From: Hyphomicrobiales bacterium
Lineage (GTDB): Bacteria > Pseudomonadota > Alphaproteobacteria > Rhizobiales > Rhizobiaceae
DNA length: 64,000 nucleotides
Assembly: GCA_900471485.1 (NCBI GenBank)
Contig: UCEU01000001.1
Span: 434,001 to 498,000 of the forward strand
Direction of reading: 5' to 3'
Position numbers and translations under genes: made by a program. Shown here piece by piece: positions 44,763 to 55,144 of this stretch (positions are counted from its first letter, which is position 1; each line of letters starts with the position of its first letter). The notes under the pieces are model-generated. The model ran no database searches, was not told where the DNA came from, and saw only the letters and a list, made by a program, of their open reading frames with translations.

Positions 44763-44829
44763 ATTTCAAGTGGTGCCGCAGCTGCCGGTACGGTGGCCGC
44801 GTGTCACACAGTTTCAGTCGGAGAGAATT

Positions 44830-45900
<1,071 letters not shown>

Positions 45901-45903
<3 letters not shown>

Positions 45904-45956
45904 TCCACGGCAACCCGTCGGCCAAGGGTGTCGGCTGACGGAGTTCCGATGGATCA
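45901..45956. terminator. Nested inverted repeats between convergent operons
   Basis: CCGTCGGCC (45915-45923) pairs with GGCTGACGG (45933-45941) over 9 bp with one G-T pair. Outside it, TGATCCA (45901-45907) and TGGATCA (45950-45956) form a second arm; these contain the stop codons of the two convergent genes. No T-run is present, so a bidirectional hairpin terminator is inferred. Confidence 0.45.
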
Positions 45957-46706
45957 CACATAGTCAGGCAGTCGCGGCGTGCTCGCCAACAGTGCACGGG
46001 TATACGGATGCTGAGGGTTCTTGAGGATCTCTATCGTCGGACCGCTTTCGACGATACGGCCGCGTTCGAGAATAACCAGGTCATGACACAGCAGCGCCAC
46101 GAGGCTGATGTCGTGCGAGACAAGCACCAGCGTCACCGTGCTCGATAGCTTCTTCAACAGTTCGACGATACGCACCCGCGTCGAAAGGTCGAGCGCGCTG
46201 ACGACCTCATCGGCGAGAATGATCTCCGGTCGCGAGACGATGGCGCGGGCAATCGCGATCCGCTGCCGCTGTCCCCCGGAAAACTCATGCGGATAGCGCG
46301 ACCCGGCGCTTTCATCGAGACCGACCGATAGTAAGGCGTCACGAATCATGGACTTGAGGTCGCCTTCGAGCTTCAGCGAGCGGATCGGCTCGGCGATGAT
46401 GTCGAAAACGGACTGGCGAGGATCGAGCGAAGAATAGGGATCCTGGAAGACCGCCTGCACCTGTCGGCGGAAGCCACGCATGAACGCCTTGTTCGAGGGA
46501 TCTAGCCGTTCACCCTTCAACAGCACCTCGCCTATGGAGGGACGTGTCAGGCCGAGCAGCAGCCGCAGCATCGTCGTCTTGCCTGATCCAGACTCTCCGA
46601 CGATTCCGAGATTGCGGCCGGCCGTCAACCTGAGGCTGACATCGTTTAGCGCCGACTTGCCACGGCCGTAGGTGAAGGAAACATTCTGAACGTCAAAAAG
46701 GCTCAT
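45954..46706 (-). CDS. Dipeptide/oligopeptide ABC transporter ATP-binding protein (DppF/OppF type)
   Basis: A 250-residue ATPase. Walker A is '[18 protein letters not shown]' near residue 36, the Q-loop is 'VFQDPYSSLDPR', the signature is 'FSGGQRQRIAIARAI', and Walker B is 'IILADEVVSALDLS'. The C-terminal 'PTIEILKNPQHPYTRALLAS' is the typical peptide-importer ending. It overlaps the other ATPase gene by four bases and is the last gene of the minus-strand operon. Fe-S-binding C-terminal cysteines found in some Dpp ATPases are absent. Confidence 0.9.
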   Translation of the reverse strand: MSLFDVQNVSFTYGRGKSALNDVSLRLTAGRNLGIVGESGSGKTTMLRLLLGLTRPSIGEVLLKGERLDPSNKAFMRGFRRQVQAVFQDPYSSLDPRQSVFDIIAEPIRSLKLEGDLKSMIRDALLSVGLDESAGSRYPHEFSGGQRQRIAIARAIVSRPEIILADEVVSALDLSTRVRIVELLKKLSSTVTLVLVSHDISLVALLCHDLVILERGRIVESGPTIEILKNPQHPYTRALLASTPRLPDYV

Positions 46707-47512
46707 AGGACGCTCCCGAGCGCCTGATCGAAGGTTCGCGCAGCCGTGAGGAGAGACTGCGAATACGGGTGCCGCGGTTGCTGAAACACGGTCCGCACCG
46801 CGCCTTCCTCGACGAGTTCACCCTGCTTCATCACCAGAACCCGATCGACCGCCTGCGCGACGACGGGGAGATCGTGACTGATGAAGAGAAGCGCCATTTC
46901 ACTTTCTGTCACCAGCGCATGCAGCAGCTTGATGATCTCCGCCTGGGTGGTGACGTCGAGCGCCGTCGTCGGCTCATCGGCGATAAGAAGCCTCGGTCGG
47001 CAAGCGAGCGCCATGGCGATCGCGGCGCGTTGGCGCTGCCCTCCCGAGATCTCATGCGGCCAGGCATTGATCATCCGATTGGGGTCCGGCAGCGCGACAC
47101 GGTCGAGCAAGGTCATGACCTCTGCCGTGACGGTCTTGCGATCAAGCCTGCGGCCATCCCGCCGAGCACGGCGGCGCAGAACCTCGGCGATCTGGTTGCC
47201 GATCGTCATCAGCGGATCAAGGGCCGTTAGCGGTTCCTGGAAGACCGTGGCGACGACAGTGCCGCGAAGCGGTGCGAGATGTCGATCGGCGACACCGACG
47301 ACCTCACGACCGTCCAGCAGAATGGAGCCCTCCGCCTTCATGCCATCCGGCAGCAAGCCGATCGATGCCAGCGCCGTCAGCGACTTGCCGGAGCCGGACT
47401 CACCGATCAAGCCGACGCGCTCGCCGGGTGCGATGGAAAAGGAGACGTTGGAAACCAGCCGGCGCCCAGAGGCCTGGATGCTCAGCCGGTCTACGTGAAG
47501 CAGCGCGCTCAT
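46703..47512 (-). CDS. Dipeptide/oligopeptide ABC transporter ATP-binding protein (DppD/OppD type)
   Basis: A 269-residue ATPase. Walker A is 'GESGSGKSLTALASIGLLP' near residue 37, the Q-loop is 'VFQEPLTALDPLMTIGNQ', the signature is 'ISGGQRQRAAIAMAL', and Walker B is 'LLIADEPTTALDVTTQ'. It overlaps DppF-like and DppC-like genes by four bases on each side. The C-terminal tail is shorter than in full DppD. Confidence 0.9.
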   Translation of the reverse strand: MSALLHVDRLSIQASGRRLVSNVSFSIAPGERVGLIGESGSGKSLTALASIGLLPDGMKAEGSILLDGREVVGVADRHLAPLRGTVVATVFQEPLTALDPLMTIGNQIAEVLRRRARRDGRRLDRKTVTAEVMTLLDRVALPDPNRMINAWPHEISGGQRQRAAIAMALACRPRLLIADEPTTALDVTTQAEIIKLLHALVTESEMALLFISHDLPVVAQAVDRVLVMKQGELVEEGAVRTVFQQPRHPYSQSLLTAARTFDQALGSVL

Positions 47513-48369
47513 CGGCGTCTCCTGCGTGTTGGATCAGCGAATTCGCGAAAACCGTCCGCCAGGAGATTGAGCCCGATCACCAGCGATACGAGCGCAATGC
47601 CGGGCGCGATGGCACCGAACGGCGCTGTGTAGACCGTGCTTTGCGCTTCCTGCAGGAGACGGCCCCAGGAGGCGTTTGGTGGCGGTGCGCCGAGGCCGAG
47701 ATAGGAGAGAGAAGCCTCCGCGATCACGGCGAGACCGAACTGAAGGGCAAGGTTGACGATCAGGGTCGGCCAGATATTGGGCAGGACATGGATTCGCACC
47801 ACGTCGGGCCAGGACGTGCCCGACACCCGTGAGGCAGTGATGTAGTCCATCGTCAGCACACGCTTGGCGAGAATGCGCGTCAGCCTTGCGATGATGGAGG
47901 AGCTGCCGATGCCGATCGCGATGATGGCGTTCCAGAGGCTGGCTCCGTCGCTTGACGCAACGATCAGCATGGCGATCAAGAGTGTCGGAAAGGCGATCAG
48001 GATATCCAGGGTTGCGACGAGGATGTCATCGAGTGTACGCGTCGCGAAGGCAGCGAGCAGGCCCAACGGGACGCCAATGGCGGCCCCAATCGCAACGGCG
48101 CCGACGCCGACGACCAGCGCGATCCGGGAGCCGATCATGATCAGGGTCATGAGGTCGTGGCCGAGCCGGTCGGTGCCGGCCCAATGGAGCAGTGACGGCG
48201 CCTCCAGGCGCCCGCCGACCATGCCGGTCGGATCGTAGGGCGTCCAGACCAGTGTCAGCAATGCAAGCAGGACATGCAGCGCGACGATCACTGCACCGGC
48301 AAGCAGGCTTGCGGACAAGCGCGAACGTGTGGCTGTCGTTGCGACAAGAGTTTCAGGAGACGCACTCAC
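47509..48369 (-). CDS. Dipeptide/oligopeptide ABC transporter permease (DppC type)
   Basis: A 286-residue permease with an N-terminal helix, a periplasmic segment containing 'LHWAGTDRLGHDLMTLIMIGSR' and five further helices. The coupling loop is 'DYITASRVSGTSWPDVVRIHVLPN' (about 174-197). 'ASLSYLGLGAPPPNASWG' is diagnostic of DppC/OppC. It overlaps both neighbours by four bases. Confidence 0.92.
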   Translation of the reverse strand: MSASPETLVATTATRSRLSASLLAGAVIVALHVLLALLTLVWTPYDPTGMVGGRLEAPSLLHWAGTDRLGHDLMTLIMIGSRIALVVGVGAVAIGAAIGVPLGLLAAFATRTLDDILVATLDILIAFPTLLIAMLIVASSDGASLWNAIIAIGIGSSSIIARLTRILAKRVLTMDYITASRVSGTSWPDVVRIHVLPNIWPTLIVNLALQFGLAVIAEASLSYLGLGAPPPNASWGRLLQEAQSTVYTAPFGAIAPGIALVSLVIGLNLLADGFREFADPTRRRRR

Positions 48370-49331
48370 GATGCCGCTCCCGCCATGTGGCCACGCAGCC
48401 GCGGATCGATCAGGCGCTGAGTGACATCGGCCGCAAAGCCGACGAGGAGCACGATCAGCGTCGAGATGAAAAGCACACCCTGGACATTCGGATAGTCACG
48501 CTGCTCGATGGCGAGCAGCAGCATGGAGCCGAGGCCGGGCAGCGAGAAGACGCGCTCGACGACGACAGCGCCAAGCAAGGTCGAGGCGAGTTCGATCCCC
48601 AGCACCGAGATCACGGGTACGGCGCCATTGCGGATACCGTGGCGGATCAAGGCGCCGGAAAAGCTCGCGCCGAGCGCGCGGGCGGTGCGCAGATAATCGC
48701 TGCGCAGCACGTCCTGGGTCGCCGAGCGCACATAGCGGATCAGCGAGGCGGCCATGACGATCGCAATCGTGGCGACGGGCAGGACCAGCGAATGCAGCGC
48801 GCTGCCGGGCGCGGACCAACCCCGCGACGGAAAACCGCCCGAAGGGAACAGGCGAAAATCGACGGCGAAAACCGTGACCAGCAGGATGCCGATCCAGAAA
48901 ACCGGAACGGCGATGCCGAGCTGCGAGACGACCGAAATCGCGGCGCCGTACCAGCGGTCGTTCTTCACCGCCGAAATGATGCCGAGCGGAAGGGCCAGCA
49001 GAATGGCTGTCACGAATGCTGCCAGCGTCAGTGGAATGGTAACCCGCAGCCGGTTGCCGATCTCGGCAAGCACTGGCGCGCCGCTGACGAAGGAATTTCC
49101 GAGTTCGAAACGAGCCAGACTGGAGACGAAGCGCAGGAACTGTTCCGACAGCGGCAGGTCGGAACCCACCTGCCGGCGCGCCGCCTCGATCTGCTCGGGA
49201 TCGGCACCAACCGAAACCAGGGCATTGGCCGGATCGCCGGGGAGCAAACGCAAAAGCAGGAACAGCACGGCGGCGGCGATCAAGACCGAAAGGATCAGGA
49301 TGACCGAGCGGCGAATGAGGTAGCTAAGAAT
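48366..49331 (-). CDS. Dipeptide/oligopeptide ABC transporter permease (DppB type), apparent ATT start
   Basis: About 321 residues. 'LLRLLPGDPANAL', 'SYLIRRSVILILSVLIAAAV' upstream of it, and the coupling loop 'VLRSDYLRTARALGASFSGALIRHGI' region identify DppB. The conserved N-terminus (YLIRRS) lies upstream of the first conventional codon, TTG at 49283, which would delete most of helix 1. Reading back, there is no ATG, GTG or TTG before an in-frame TAG. An ATT codon at 49331 gives 'ILSYLIRRS', exactly where family members start, and AGGGG (49345-49341) is nine bases ahead of it. I therefore place the start at ATT; a sequencing error or mutation from ATG is the alternative. Confidence 0.85.
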   Translation of the reverse strand: MLSYLIRRSVILILSVLIAAAVLFLLLRLLPGDPANALVSVGADPEQIEAARRQVGSDLPLSEQFLRFVSSLARFELGNSFVSGAPVLAEIGNRLRVTIPLTLAAFVTAILLALPLGIISAVKNDRWYGAAISVVSQLGIAVPVFWIGILLVTVFAVDFRLFPSGGFPSRGWSAPGSALHSLVLPVATIAIVMAASLIRYVRSATQDVLRSDYLRTARALGASFSGALIRHGIRNGAVPVISVLGIELASTLLGAVVVERVFSLPGLGSMLLLAIEQRDYPNVQGVLFISTLIVLLVGFAADVTQRLIDPRLRGHMAGAAS

Positions 49332-49353
49332 GGGATTTGACCCCTATAGGACG

Positions 49354-49384
49354 AAAAACGCCGCCCGAAAATAGTTCGGGCGGC
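49354..49384 (-). terminator. Intercistronic terminator/attenuator between binding protein and permease genes
   Basis: On the minus strand a perfect 10-bp stem, GCCGCCCGAA with TTCGGGCGGC (arms 49375-49384 and 49360-49369), has a five-base loop and is followed by G then TTTTT (49358-49354). It lies 27 bases after the binding-protein stop and 22 bases before the permease start. This fits partial termination that keeps the binding protein in excess. Confidence 0.75.
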
Positions 49385-49411
49385 ATGGTCTGTCGAGCAT
49401 GGACGCGGTAA

Positions 49412-50938
49412 TCAGTCCACGCTTTTCTTGATGCCATAGGCGAAGAACTGTGAATTCAGGCCGTTGACCGGGTAACCCGACACCGACTTCGCCGAAACGA
49501 CGATCTGCGGGTAGAGATAGATCCAGTTGCTCGCCGCATCGTCGGCGATCAGCGTGTTGGCTTCCTTGAGCTTGGCCGTCTGCTCGTCGGTGGTGGCACT
49601 TGCTTCCGACTGCTTGATCAGATCCGTCACCTTCGGATTGTTGTAGCCCCAATAGAAGTCGGGGTTGCCGTAGAACACGATGTCGCGGTGGTTCACGTGT
49701 TCCTGCAACGTCGCCTGGAAGTCGTGCGCCTTGTAGACCTTCGTGTACCATTCGTTGGCGGTGATGATGTTGATGTTCACCTTCACACCGACCTTGGCGA
49801 GCTCGCTTTGCAGGAACTGCGCGACGACAGGATGCGGATCGTAGTTCGGCGTATCGATCGTGAATGTGAAGCCGTCCGGATAACCCGCTTCGGCAAGCAG
49901 CGCCTTGGCGCTCTCGGGATCATAGGCATCGACCTTGGTCAGGTCGACATACCAGGGGTCGGTCGGAGGTACGAAGGAGCCGATCAGCGTTCCGTAGTCG
50001 CCCCAGATCGCGTTGAGGAGCTTCTTGTCATCCACGGCGCGTGCCAGCGCCTTGCGAACCTTGACGTTGTCGAACGGCGCGACACGATCGTTATAGGCAA
50101 GCAGCAGCTTGGTGGTGGACTTGCCTTCGGCGACCGTGAAATCGTCATTGTCCTTGAACTGCGCCAGCGAATCCGGGCTCTGGACCGAGGTGATCACATC
50201 GACCGCGCCTGTCAGCAGCGCATTGTTCAGCGCCGTCGCTTCGGTGAAATACTGGAAGACGACTTCGCCGTTGGTCGGCTTCGTGCCCCAGTATTTGTCG
50301 AAACGGCCGACGGCGAGAGACGAGCCGCGGCGCCACTCTTCAAGCTTGTATGGACCGGTACCATCTTCCTTAGACTGCAGGTCCTTCGCTGCGTCGTTGA
50401 CGATCCAGACATAGCTCAGATTGTACGGCAGCGAGATCGCGCGCTCCGACAGCTTGACGACGACGGTCTGATCATCAGGCGTGTCGATCGAGGCGATGGT
50501 CTTTAGGCTATTTTTGCGGGAGCTCTTCGATTCCGCCGATGTCACGCGCTCGATCGAATACTTGACGTCTTTTGCGGTCAATGGCTCGCCGGAATGGAAG
50601 GTAACGCCCGGCTGGAGCGTGAAGGTGTAGGTCAGGCCGTCTTCGCTGACCTTCGTGTCCTTGGCGAGAACCGGCTCCACCGCCCCGTCGTCGCTCAGAC
50701 GGAAAAGCGCCTCGTAGACATTGCCGTTGAATGCTTCGTTGATGCCCTGCCCCGCACCAGCGGTATTGTCGAGGTTCTGCGGCTCATAGAGCGAGCCGAT
50801 ATTGATCGTCGCATCGGCATCGAAATCGGCGGCGTGAAGCGCTCCACCCGTAGCCAGGCCGATGATCGCAGCAGCAGCCGTCGTTCCGAGCCAGCGAGCT
50901 GCGCGAGCGTTCGGGGTGAAAATGTGCAAAGCACTCAC
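49412..50938 (-). CDS. Dipeptide/oligopeptide ABC transporter substrate-binding protein (DppA/OppA family)
   Basis: A 508-residue periplasmic family 5 binding protein. The signal peptide has an extended polar start and core 'AAAAIIGLATGGALHA' with cleavage near residue 36. Family blocks include 'DGLTYTFTLQPGVTFHSGEPLTAKDVKYS' over residues about 85-113 and 'NDRVAPFDNVKVRKALARAVDDKKL' near 285. The start is GTG 50938 with AGAGGAAA about seven bases upstream. It is the first gene of the operon, followed by a hairpin. Ligand unknown; family members bind peptides, heme, opines and glycosides. Confidence 0.92.
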   Translation of the reverse strand: MSALHIFTPNARAARWLGTTAAAAIIGLATGGALHAADFDADATINIGSLYEPQNLDNTAGAGQGINEAFNGNVYEALFRLSDDGAVEPVLAKDTKVSEDGLTYTFTLQPGVTFHSGEPLTAKDVKYSIERVTSAESKSSRKNSLKTIASIDTPDDQTVVVKLSERAISLPYNLSYVWIVNDAAKDLQSKEDGTGPYKLEEWRRGSSLAVGRFDKYWGTKPTNGEVVFQYFTEATALNNALLTGAVDVITSVQSPDSLAQFKDNDDFTVAEGKSTTKLLLAYNDRVAPFDNVKVRKALARAVDDKKLLNAIWGDYGTLIGSFVPPTDPWYVDLTKVDAYDPESAKALLAEAGYPDGFTFTIDTPNYDPHPVVAQFLQSELAKVGVKVNINIITANEWYTKVYKAHDFQATLQEHVNHRDIVFYGNPDFYWGYNNPKVTDLIKQSEASATTDEQTAKLKEANTLIADDAASNWIYLYPQIVVSAKSVSGYPVNGLNSQFFAYGIKKSVD

Positions 50939-51154
50939 GGGTGTTTCCTCTTGAATTATTGGCGTTTTCAGCCGTTATCGAATGTGCGGAGGCTATCAAG
51001 TTCCGCCCGTATCGTATTGGCCTTATTGCCTATTTTGGCACTAATTCACAAAATGGCCTACGCCTGCATCAAGAAGACAACAGAAAAAAATTCTTCGCCA
51101 ATGGTGCCGATGCCCGAGCGTTGACGCGGGCATCGGTTGTTCGGAAGATCGAGC

Positions 51155-52045
51155 TTAGCCGATCTTGTCCTGTGTCCTCGTGTCGAAGTCGGACGCATCA
51201 TGCCGCTCGTGCAGTTGCTCGGACGGATCGCCGTTCACGCGATTGACCATGCGGCCGCGCTTGACGGCGGGGCGCTCGGCGATCTCGGCGGTCCACCGCT
51301 GCAGGTTCTTGTAGCTCTGGACATCGAGGAAGGAGCCTGCTTCGCCGTAAGCTTTGCCCTGCGCGAGATTGCCGTACCAGGGCCAGATCGCGATATCCGC
51401 AATCGAGTACTCGTCGCCGGCCATATACTTGTTGTCGGCCAGATGCCGGTCGAGCACGTCGAGTTGGCGTTTGACCTCCATGGAGAAGCGATCGACGGCA
51501 TACTTGATGTGCATCGGCGCGTAGGCATAGAAATGACCAAAGCCGCCGCCGAGATAGGGCGCGGATGCCATCTGCCAGAAGAGCCAGTTCATGGTCCCGG
51601 TGCGCGCCTTGTGATCCTTGGGTAGGAAGGCATCGAACTTGTTCGCGAGATAGAGGAGGATCGCGCCGCTTTCGAACACGCGCGTCGGTTCCGGCGTGGA
51701 GTGGTCCATCAGCGCCGGAATCTTGGAGTTCGGGTTGACGTTGACGAAACCCGAACCGAACTGGTCACCATCGCCGATCTTGATCAGCCAGGCATCGTAT
51801 TCCGCGCCCTTGTGACCGGCCGCCAGCAATTCCTCCAGCATGATGCCGATCTTCACGCCGTTCGGCGTCGCCAGCGAGTAGAGTTGCAGCGGATGCTTGC
51901 CGACAGGCAGCTCCTTGTCATGCGTCGGGCCGGCGATCGGCCGATTGATATTGGCGAACTGACCGCCATTCCCCTTGTCCCAGGTCCAGACCTTTGGCAG
52001 CTCATAGCCTGCGGGGAAATTATCTGCGGTGGATTTCTCGGTCAT
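51155..52045 (-). CDS. Glutathione S-transferase-like disulfide-bond oxidoreductase (YghU family)
   Basis: A 296-residue protein. An N-terminal extension ('YELPKVWTWDKGNGGQFANINRPIAGPT' over about 12-40) is the hallmark of YghU/YfcG-type enzymes, which bind glutathione and reduce organic hydroperoxides or disulfides. The thioredoxin-like domain has 'KHPLQLYSLATPNGVKIGIML' and 'NPNSKIPALMDH', with 'FESGAILLYLA' as the glutathione-contact segment. An all-helical C-domain follows. ATG 52045 is used; an in-frame upstream codon at 52090 would add 15 unconserved residues. Divergent from the amidohydrolase gene. Confidence 0.9.
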   Translation of the reverse strand: MTEKSTADNFPAGYELPKVWTWDKGNGGQFANINRPIAGPTHDKELPVGKHPLQLYSLATPNGVKIGIMLEELLAAGHKGAEYDAWLIKIGDGDQFGSGFVNVNPNSKIPALMDHSTPEPTRVFESGAILLYLANKFDAFLPKDHKARTGTMNWLFWQMASAPYLGGGFGHFYAYAPMHIKYAVDRFSMEVKRQLDVLDRHLADNKYMAGDEYSIADIAIWPWYGNLAQGKAYGEAGSFLDVQSYKNLQRWTAEIAERPAVKRGRMVNRVNGDPSEQLHERHDASDFDTRTQDKIG

Positions 52046-52175
52046 AAGAGGCGGTCCTCGTTGGATGTATCTGAAAATGAGAGGGGGCAAACGAGGTTAT
52101 ACGTAAGCGCGATCCTGCGCGGTGCAAGGTTTCAAATTGCCGGCCGCGTCGGTCGCGTGAATTGCGCCGAGCGCG

Positions 52176-52190
52176 CATCAAATTTTGATG
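52176..52190. promoter_or_regulatory. Perfect 7-1-7 palindrome in a divergent promoter region
   Basis: CATCAAATTTTGATG is a perfect inverted repeat of seven bases around one central T. It lies 87 bases before the amidohydrolase start and 130 bases before the GST start, inside a GC-rich flank. The symmetry suggests an operator for a dimeric regulator; none is encoded next to it. Confidence 0.45.
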
Positions 52191-52277
52191 GCGCCGGGTC
52201 ACCACAATGGAATAGCCTCACCGCAAAGTGCTTCGCCAGATTAGAGATTTGCCCTCAAGCCCTATTGCGAGCGTCAT

Positions 52278-53951
52278 ATGACCCCTTTTGCGGACCTCCT
52301 GATTTTCAACGCGCATGTGCTGACACTCGATCCGGAGCGCCCCCGCGCCGCGGAGATCGCCGTCATCGATGGAAAGATCGCGGCCGTCGGTGCTGAGGGT
52401 GAGCTGGCATCAATGCGTGGTACCAACACGCGCATCATCGACGCCGGCAACGCATCCGTCGTGCCCGGCTTTTCCGAAAACCACATGCATCTGTTCTCGG
52501 GTTCGGCTGAACTGGTGCACCTGCAACTCAGCCGCGTGCACGGACTGCCGGCACTGACCGAGGCGATCCGGGAATACGGAAAGGACCGTCGCGAGCAGGC
52601 CATGCTTTTCGCGCAGGGCGCGGATTACACGATCCTAGGCGGCGAAGAGCGATTGACGCGGCACCATCTCGATGCGATCTGGCCGGACCAGCCGCTGGTT
52701 CTGTTCGCGCCGGATCATCATACGGCTTGGGCCAACACCAAGGCCCTGGAGCTGTCCAAGCTGCTGCATGGCGCCGAACTGCGGCCCGGCAACGAGATCG
52801 TCATGGGCGACGATGGGCTGGCGACCGGCGAGTTGCGTGAGATGGAAGCGTTCAGCCCCGTGCAGGCAGCCGGCGGTTTCGCGCGCTACCGCCTGGGGCT
52901 TGCGACAGGCGGCGAGCCCAATCCGCGGCCGACCGACGTGGAATGGCGCACCGACCTCGAGGTCATGCGCCGCGGCCTAGAATATTGCGCTCGCCACGGC
53001 ATCACCACCATCCAGAACATGGACGGCAACCTCTACCAGCTTGAGCTTCTGGCCGCGATCGAGAAGGAGGATGGCGGGTTGCCGTGCCGGGTGGCGATAC
53101 CGTTCCACTTCAAGAATTTCATGTCGATCGACATGCTGGAAAAGGCGTCCGCCATGTCGAAGGCCTATGACAGCGACTTCCTGCGCTCCGGCTTGGTCAA
53201 GGTCTTCTACGACGGCGTGCTGGACAGCTGGACGGCCGTCATGGTCGAGCCCTATGCCGATCGCCCGGATTATCTCGGAGAAGGCCTGTTCACGCCGGAG
53301 CGGTTCCGCGAGGTGGCCGTCGAGGCCGACCGGCGGGGACTGCAGATCGCAGTTCATGCAATCGGCGACGGTGCCGTCCGAGCGGTGCTCGATGGATACG
53401 AGGCCGCGCGCAAAGAGAACGGTCCGCGCGACAGCCGCCACCGTGTCGAGCACATCGAGGTTGTTCACAAGGACGACCTGCCGAGGTTCGCGGAACTGGG
53501 CGTGATTGCCTCCATGCAACCCCCTCACCCACCGGGCTGCATGGGCGTGCCGCTCGAGCCGACGGTCTCGCGCATCGGTCGCGACCGTTGGCCGTTGAGC
53601 TACGCCTGGCGGACGATCAAGGACGCAGGCGCCCGTATCTGCTTTGCCTCGGATTGGCCGGTCTCTCCGATCAGCCCAATTCGCGGCATCCAGGCGGCGA
53701 TGATCCGCGAGCCGTGGCAGGAGGGTGATCCCGACCAGAGATTCACCTTGATGGAGGCGCTGGAAGGCTACACCACGGAAGGTGCCTATGCCGAATTCCG
53801 CGAGGACCGCAAGGGACGTATCAAGCCGGGTTATCTCGCCGATATCGCGGTTCTCAGCGCCGACATCGAGAATGTGGCACCGGAAAAGCTGCATGAGGTC
53901 GAGCCGGTGAAGACCATCTGCGGCGGTGTCGTCACCTATTCGGCGAACTAG
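52278..53951 (+). CDS. YtcJ-like metal-dependent amidohydrolase
   Basis: A 557-residue amidohydrolase-superfamily enzyme. The entry motif is 'ENHMHLFSG' (His-x-His metal ligands, near residue 73), later 'FAPDHHTAW', 'AVHAIGDGAVRAVL' and 'HRVEHIEVVH' supply further metal-site histidines, and 'CFASDWPVSP' supplies the metal-site aspartate. 'LIFNAHVLTLDPERPRAAEIAVID' is the beta-sandwich start typical of the family. Such enzymes hydrolyse N-acyl or N-formyl amides and cyclic amides; the substrate is unknown. It lies 100 bases before a polyamine importer, so an acylated polyamine or related amide is a reasonable guess. Confidence 0.85.
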   Translation: MTPFADLLIFNAHVLTLDPERPRAAEIAVIDGKIAAVGAEGELASMRGTNTRIIDAGNASVVPGFSENHMHLFSGSAELVHLQLSRVHGLPALTEAIREYGKDRREQAMLFAQGADYTILGGEERLTRHHLDAIWPDQPLVLFAPDHHTAWANTKALELSKLLHGAELRPGNEIVMGDDGLATGELREMEAFSPVQAAGGFARYRLGLATGGEPNPRPTDVEWRTDLEVMRRGLEYCARHGITTIQNMDGNLYQLELLAAIEKEDGGLPCRVAIPFHFKNFMSIDMLEKASAMSKAYDSDFLRSGLVKVFYDGVLDSWTAVMVEPYADRPDYLGEGLFTPERFREVAVEADRRGLQIAVHAIGDGAVRAVLDGYEAARKENGPRDSRHRVEHIEVVHKDDLPRFAELGVIASMQPPHPPGCMGVPLEPTVSRIGRDRWPLSYAWRTIKDAGARICFASDWPVSPISPIRGIQAAMIREPWQEGDPDQRFTLMEALEGYTTEGAYAEFREDRKGRIKPGYLADIAVLSADIENVAPEKLHEVEPVKTICGGVVTYSAN

Positions 53952-54051
53952 ATTGGGCTGTTTCGCGAATCCGGGTTGTCAATCGATCGGCGCTGTGCTC
54001 ACCTAACGTCAGTTGGGAACCAAATAATAATAGCGCGGTAGTGGCCTTTGC

Positions 54052-55143
54052 ATGGCGCAGACGAATGCTGTCGAGATTCAAGGTGTATCCAAGTTTTTCG
54101 GCTTCGGCGAATACGCCGTAGCCGCCGTCAACGAAACCTCACTCTCCATCAGGCAGAATGAGTTTTTCACATTGCTGGGACCATCAGGCTGCGGCAAGAC
54201 AACCCTGCTGCGGCTGATCGCCGGGTTCGAATTTCCGACCCATGGGGCGATCCTGCTCAATGGCGAGAACATCGCCGCGATGCCGCCGTTCAAGCGGCCG
54301 ATCAACACGGTTTTCCAGAACTATGCGCTGTTTCCGCATATGACGGTCAGCGAGAATATCGCCTTCGGGCTACAGATGCTCGGCCGGCCGAAGGCGGAAA
54401 TTGCAGCCAGGGTCAGCGCCATGCTGAAACTGGTGCGCATGGAAGCGCTCGCCAATCGCCGGACCAGCCAAATTTCCGGCGGGCAACAGCAGCGTGTGGC
54501 GCTAGCGCGAGCGCTCGCCCCGCAGCCCAAGGTGCTGCTCCTCGACGAGCCGCTGTCGGCTCTGGACTACAAGCTTCGCAAGGAGATGCAGATCGAGCTT
54601 AAGCGGCTGCAGGCCGAAACCGGCATCACCTTCATCTTCGTGACGCATGATCAGGAAGAGGCGCTGACGATGTCCGACCGTATCGCGGTCATGTCGGCCG
54701 GCAAGGTTCTGCAGGTCGGCGACCCGCGCGAGATCTACGATGCACCGACCGACCGCTTCGTTGCTGACTTCATCGGCGAGACGAACTTCCTCGAAGGTCG
54801 GATAACTGCCCTTGATGGCGGGCGGGCAGACGTTGAACTCGCCGTTGCGGGACGAATATCGGCGAGCGTGCCGGATGGCTTCATTCCCGATGGCGACGTG
54901 ACCGTCGTGCTGCGGCCGGAACACGCAACGCTTTGCGGGCCAGCGGAGAGCCGCATCGGTGGGACGCTCACCGATATCATCTATAGCGGTACCGACACGC
55001 ACTATCATGTCCGTCTCTCGGACGGCGCAACGCGCTTCATGGTCAGGCAGCAGAACAAGCCTAATCACACGGCTGCCTTCGGCAAGGGCGACGCGGTCGG
55101 CATCGCGATAGAGCCCGATGCCGCCAGGGTGCTGAGAGGTTAG
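54052..55143 (+). CDS. Spermidine/putrescine ABC transporter ATP-binding protein (PotA/PotG family)
   Basis: A 363-residue ATPase. Walker A is '[18 protein letters not shown]' near residue 43, the Q-loop is '[14 protein letters not shown]', the signature is '[15 protein letters not shown]', and Walker B is '[20 protein letters not shown]'. A C-terminal TOBE_2 domain (about 270-360, '[11 protein letters not shown]') is present. It is the first gene of a Pot-type operon (ATPase, two permeases, binding protein), one base before the first permease. Confidence 0.92.
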   Translation: MAQTNAVEIQGVSKFFGFGEYAVAAVNETSLSIRQNEFFTLLGPSGCGKTTLLRLIAGFEFPTHGAILLNGENIAAMPPFKRPINTVFQNYALFPHMTVSENIAFGLQMLGRPKAEIAARVSAMLKLVRMEALANRRTSQISGGQQQRVALARALAPQPKVLLLDEPLSALDYKLRKEMQIELKRLQAETGITFIFVTHDQEEALTMSDRIAVMSAGKVLQVGDPREIYDAPTDRFVADFIGETNFLEGRITALDGGRADVELAVAGRISASVPDGFIPDGDVTVVLRPEHATLCGPAESRIGGTLTDIIYSGTDTHYHVRLSDGATRFMVRQQNKPNHTAAFGKGDAVGIAIEPDAARVLRG

Positions 55144-55144
55144 C

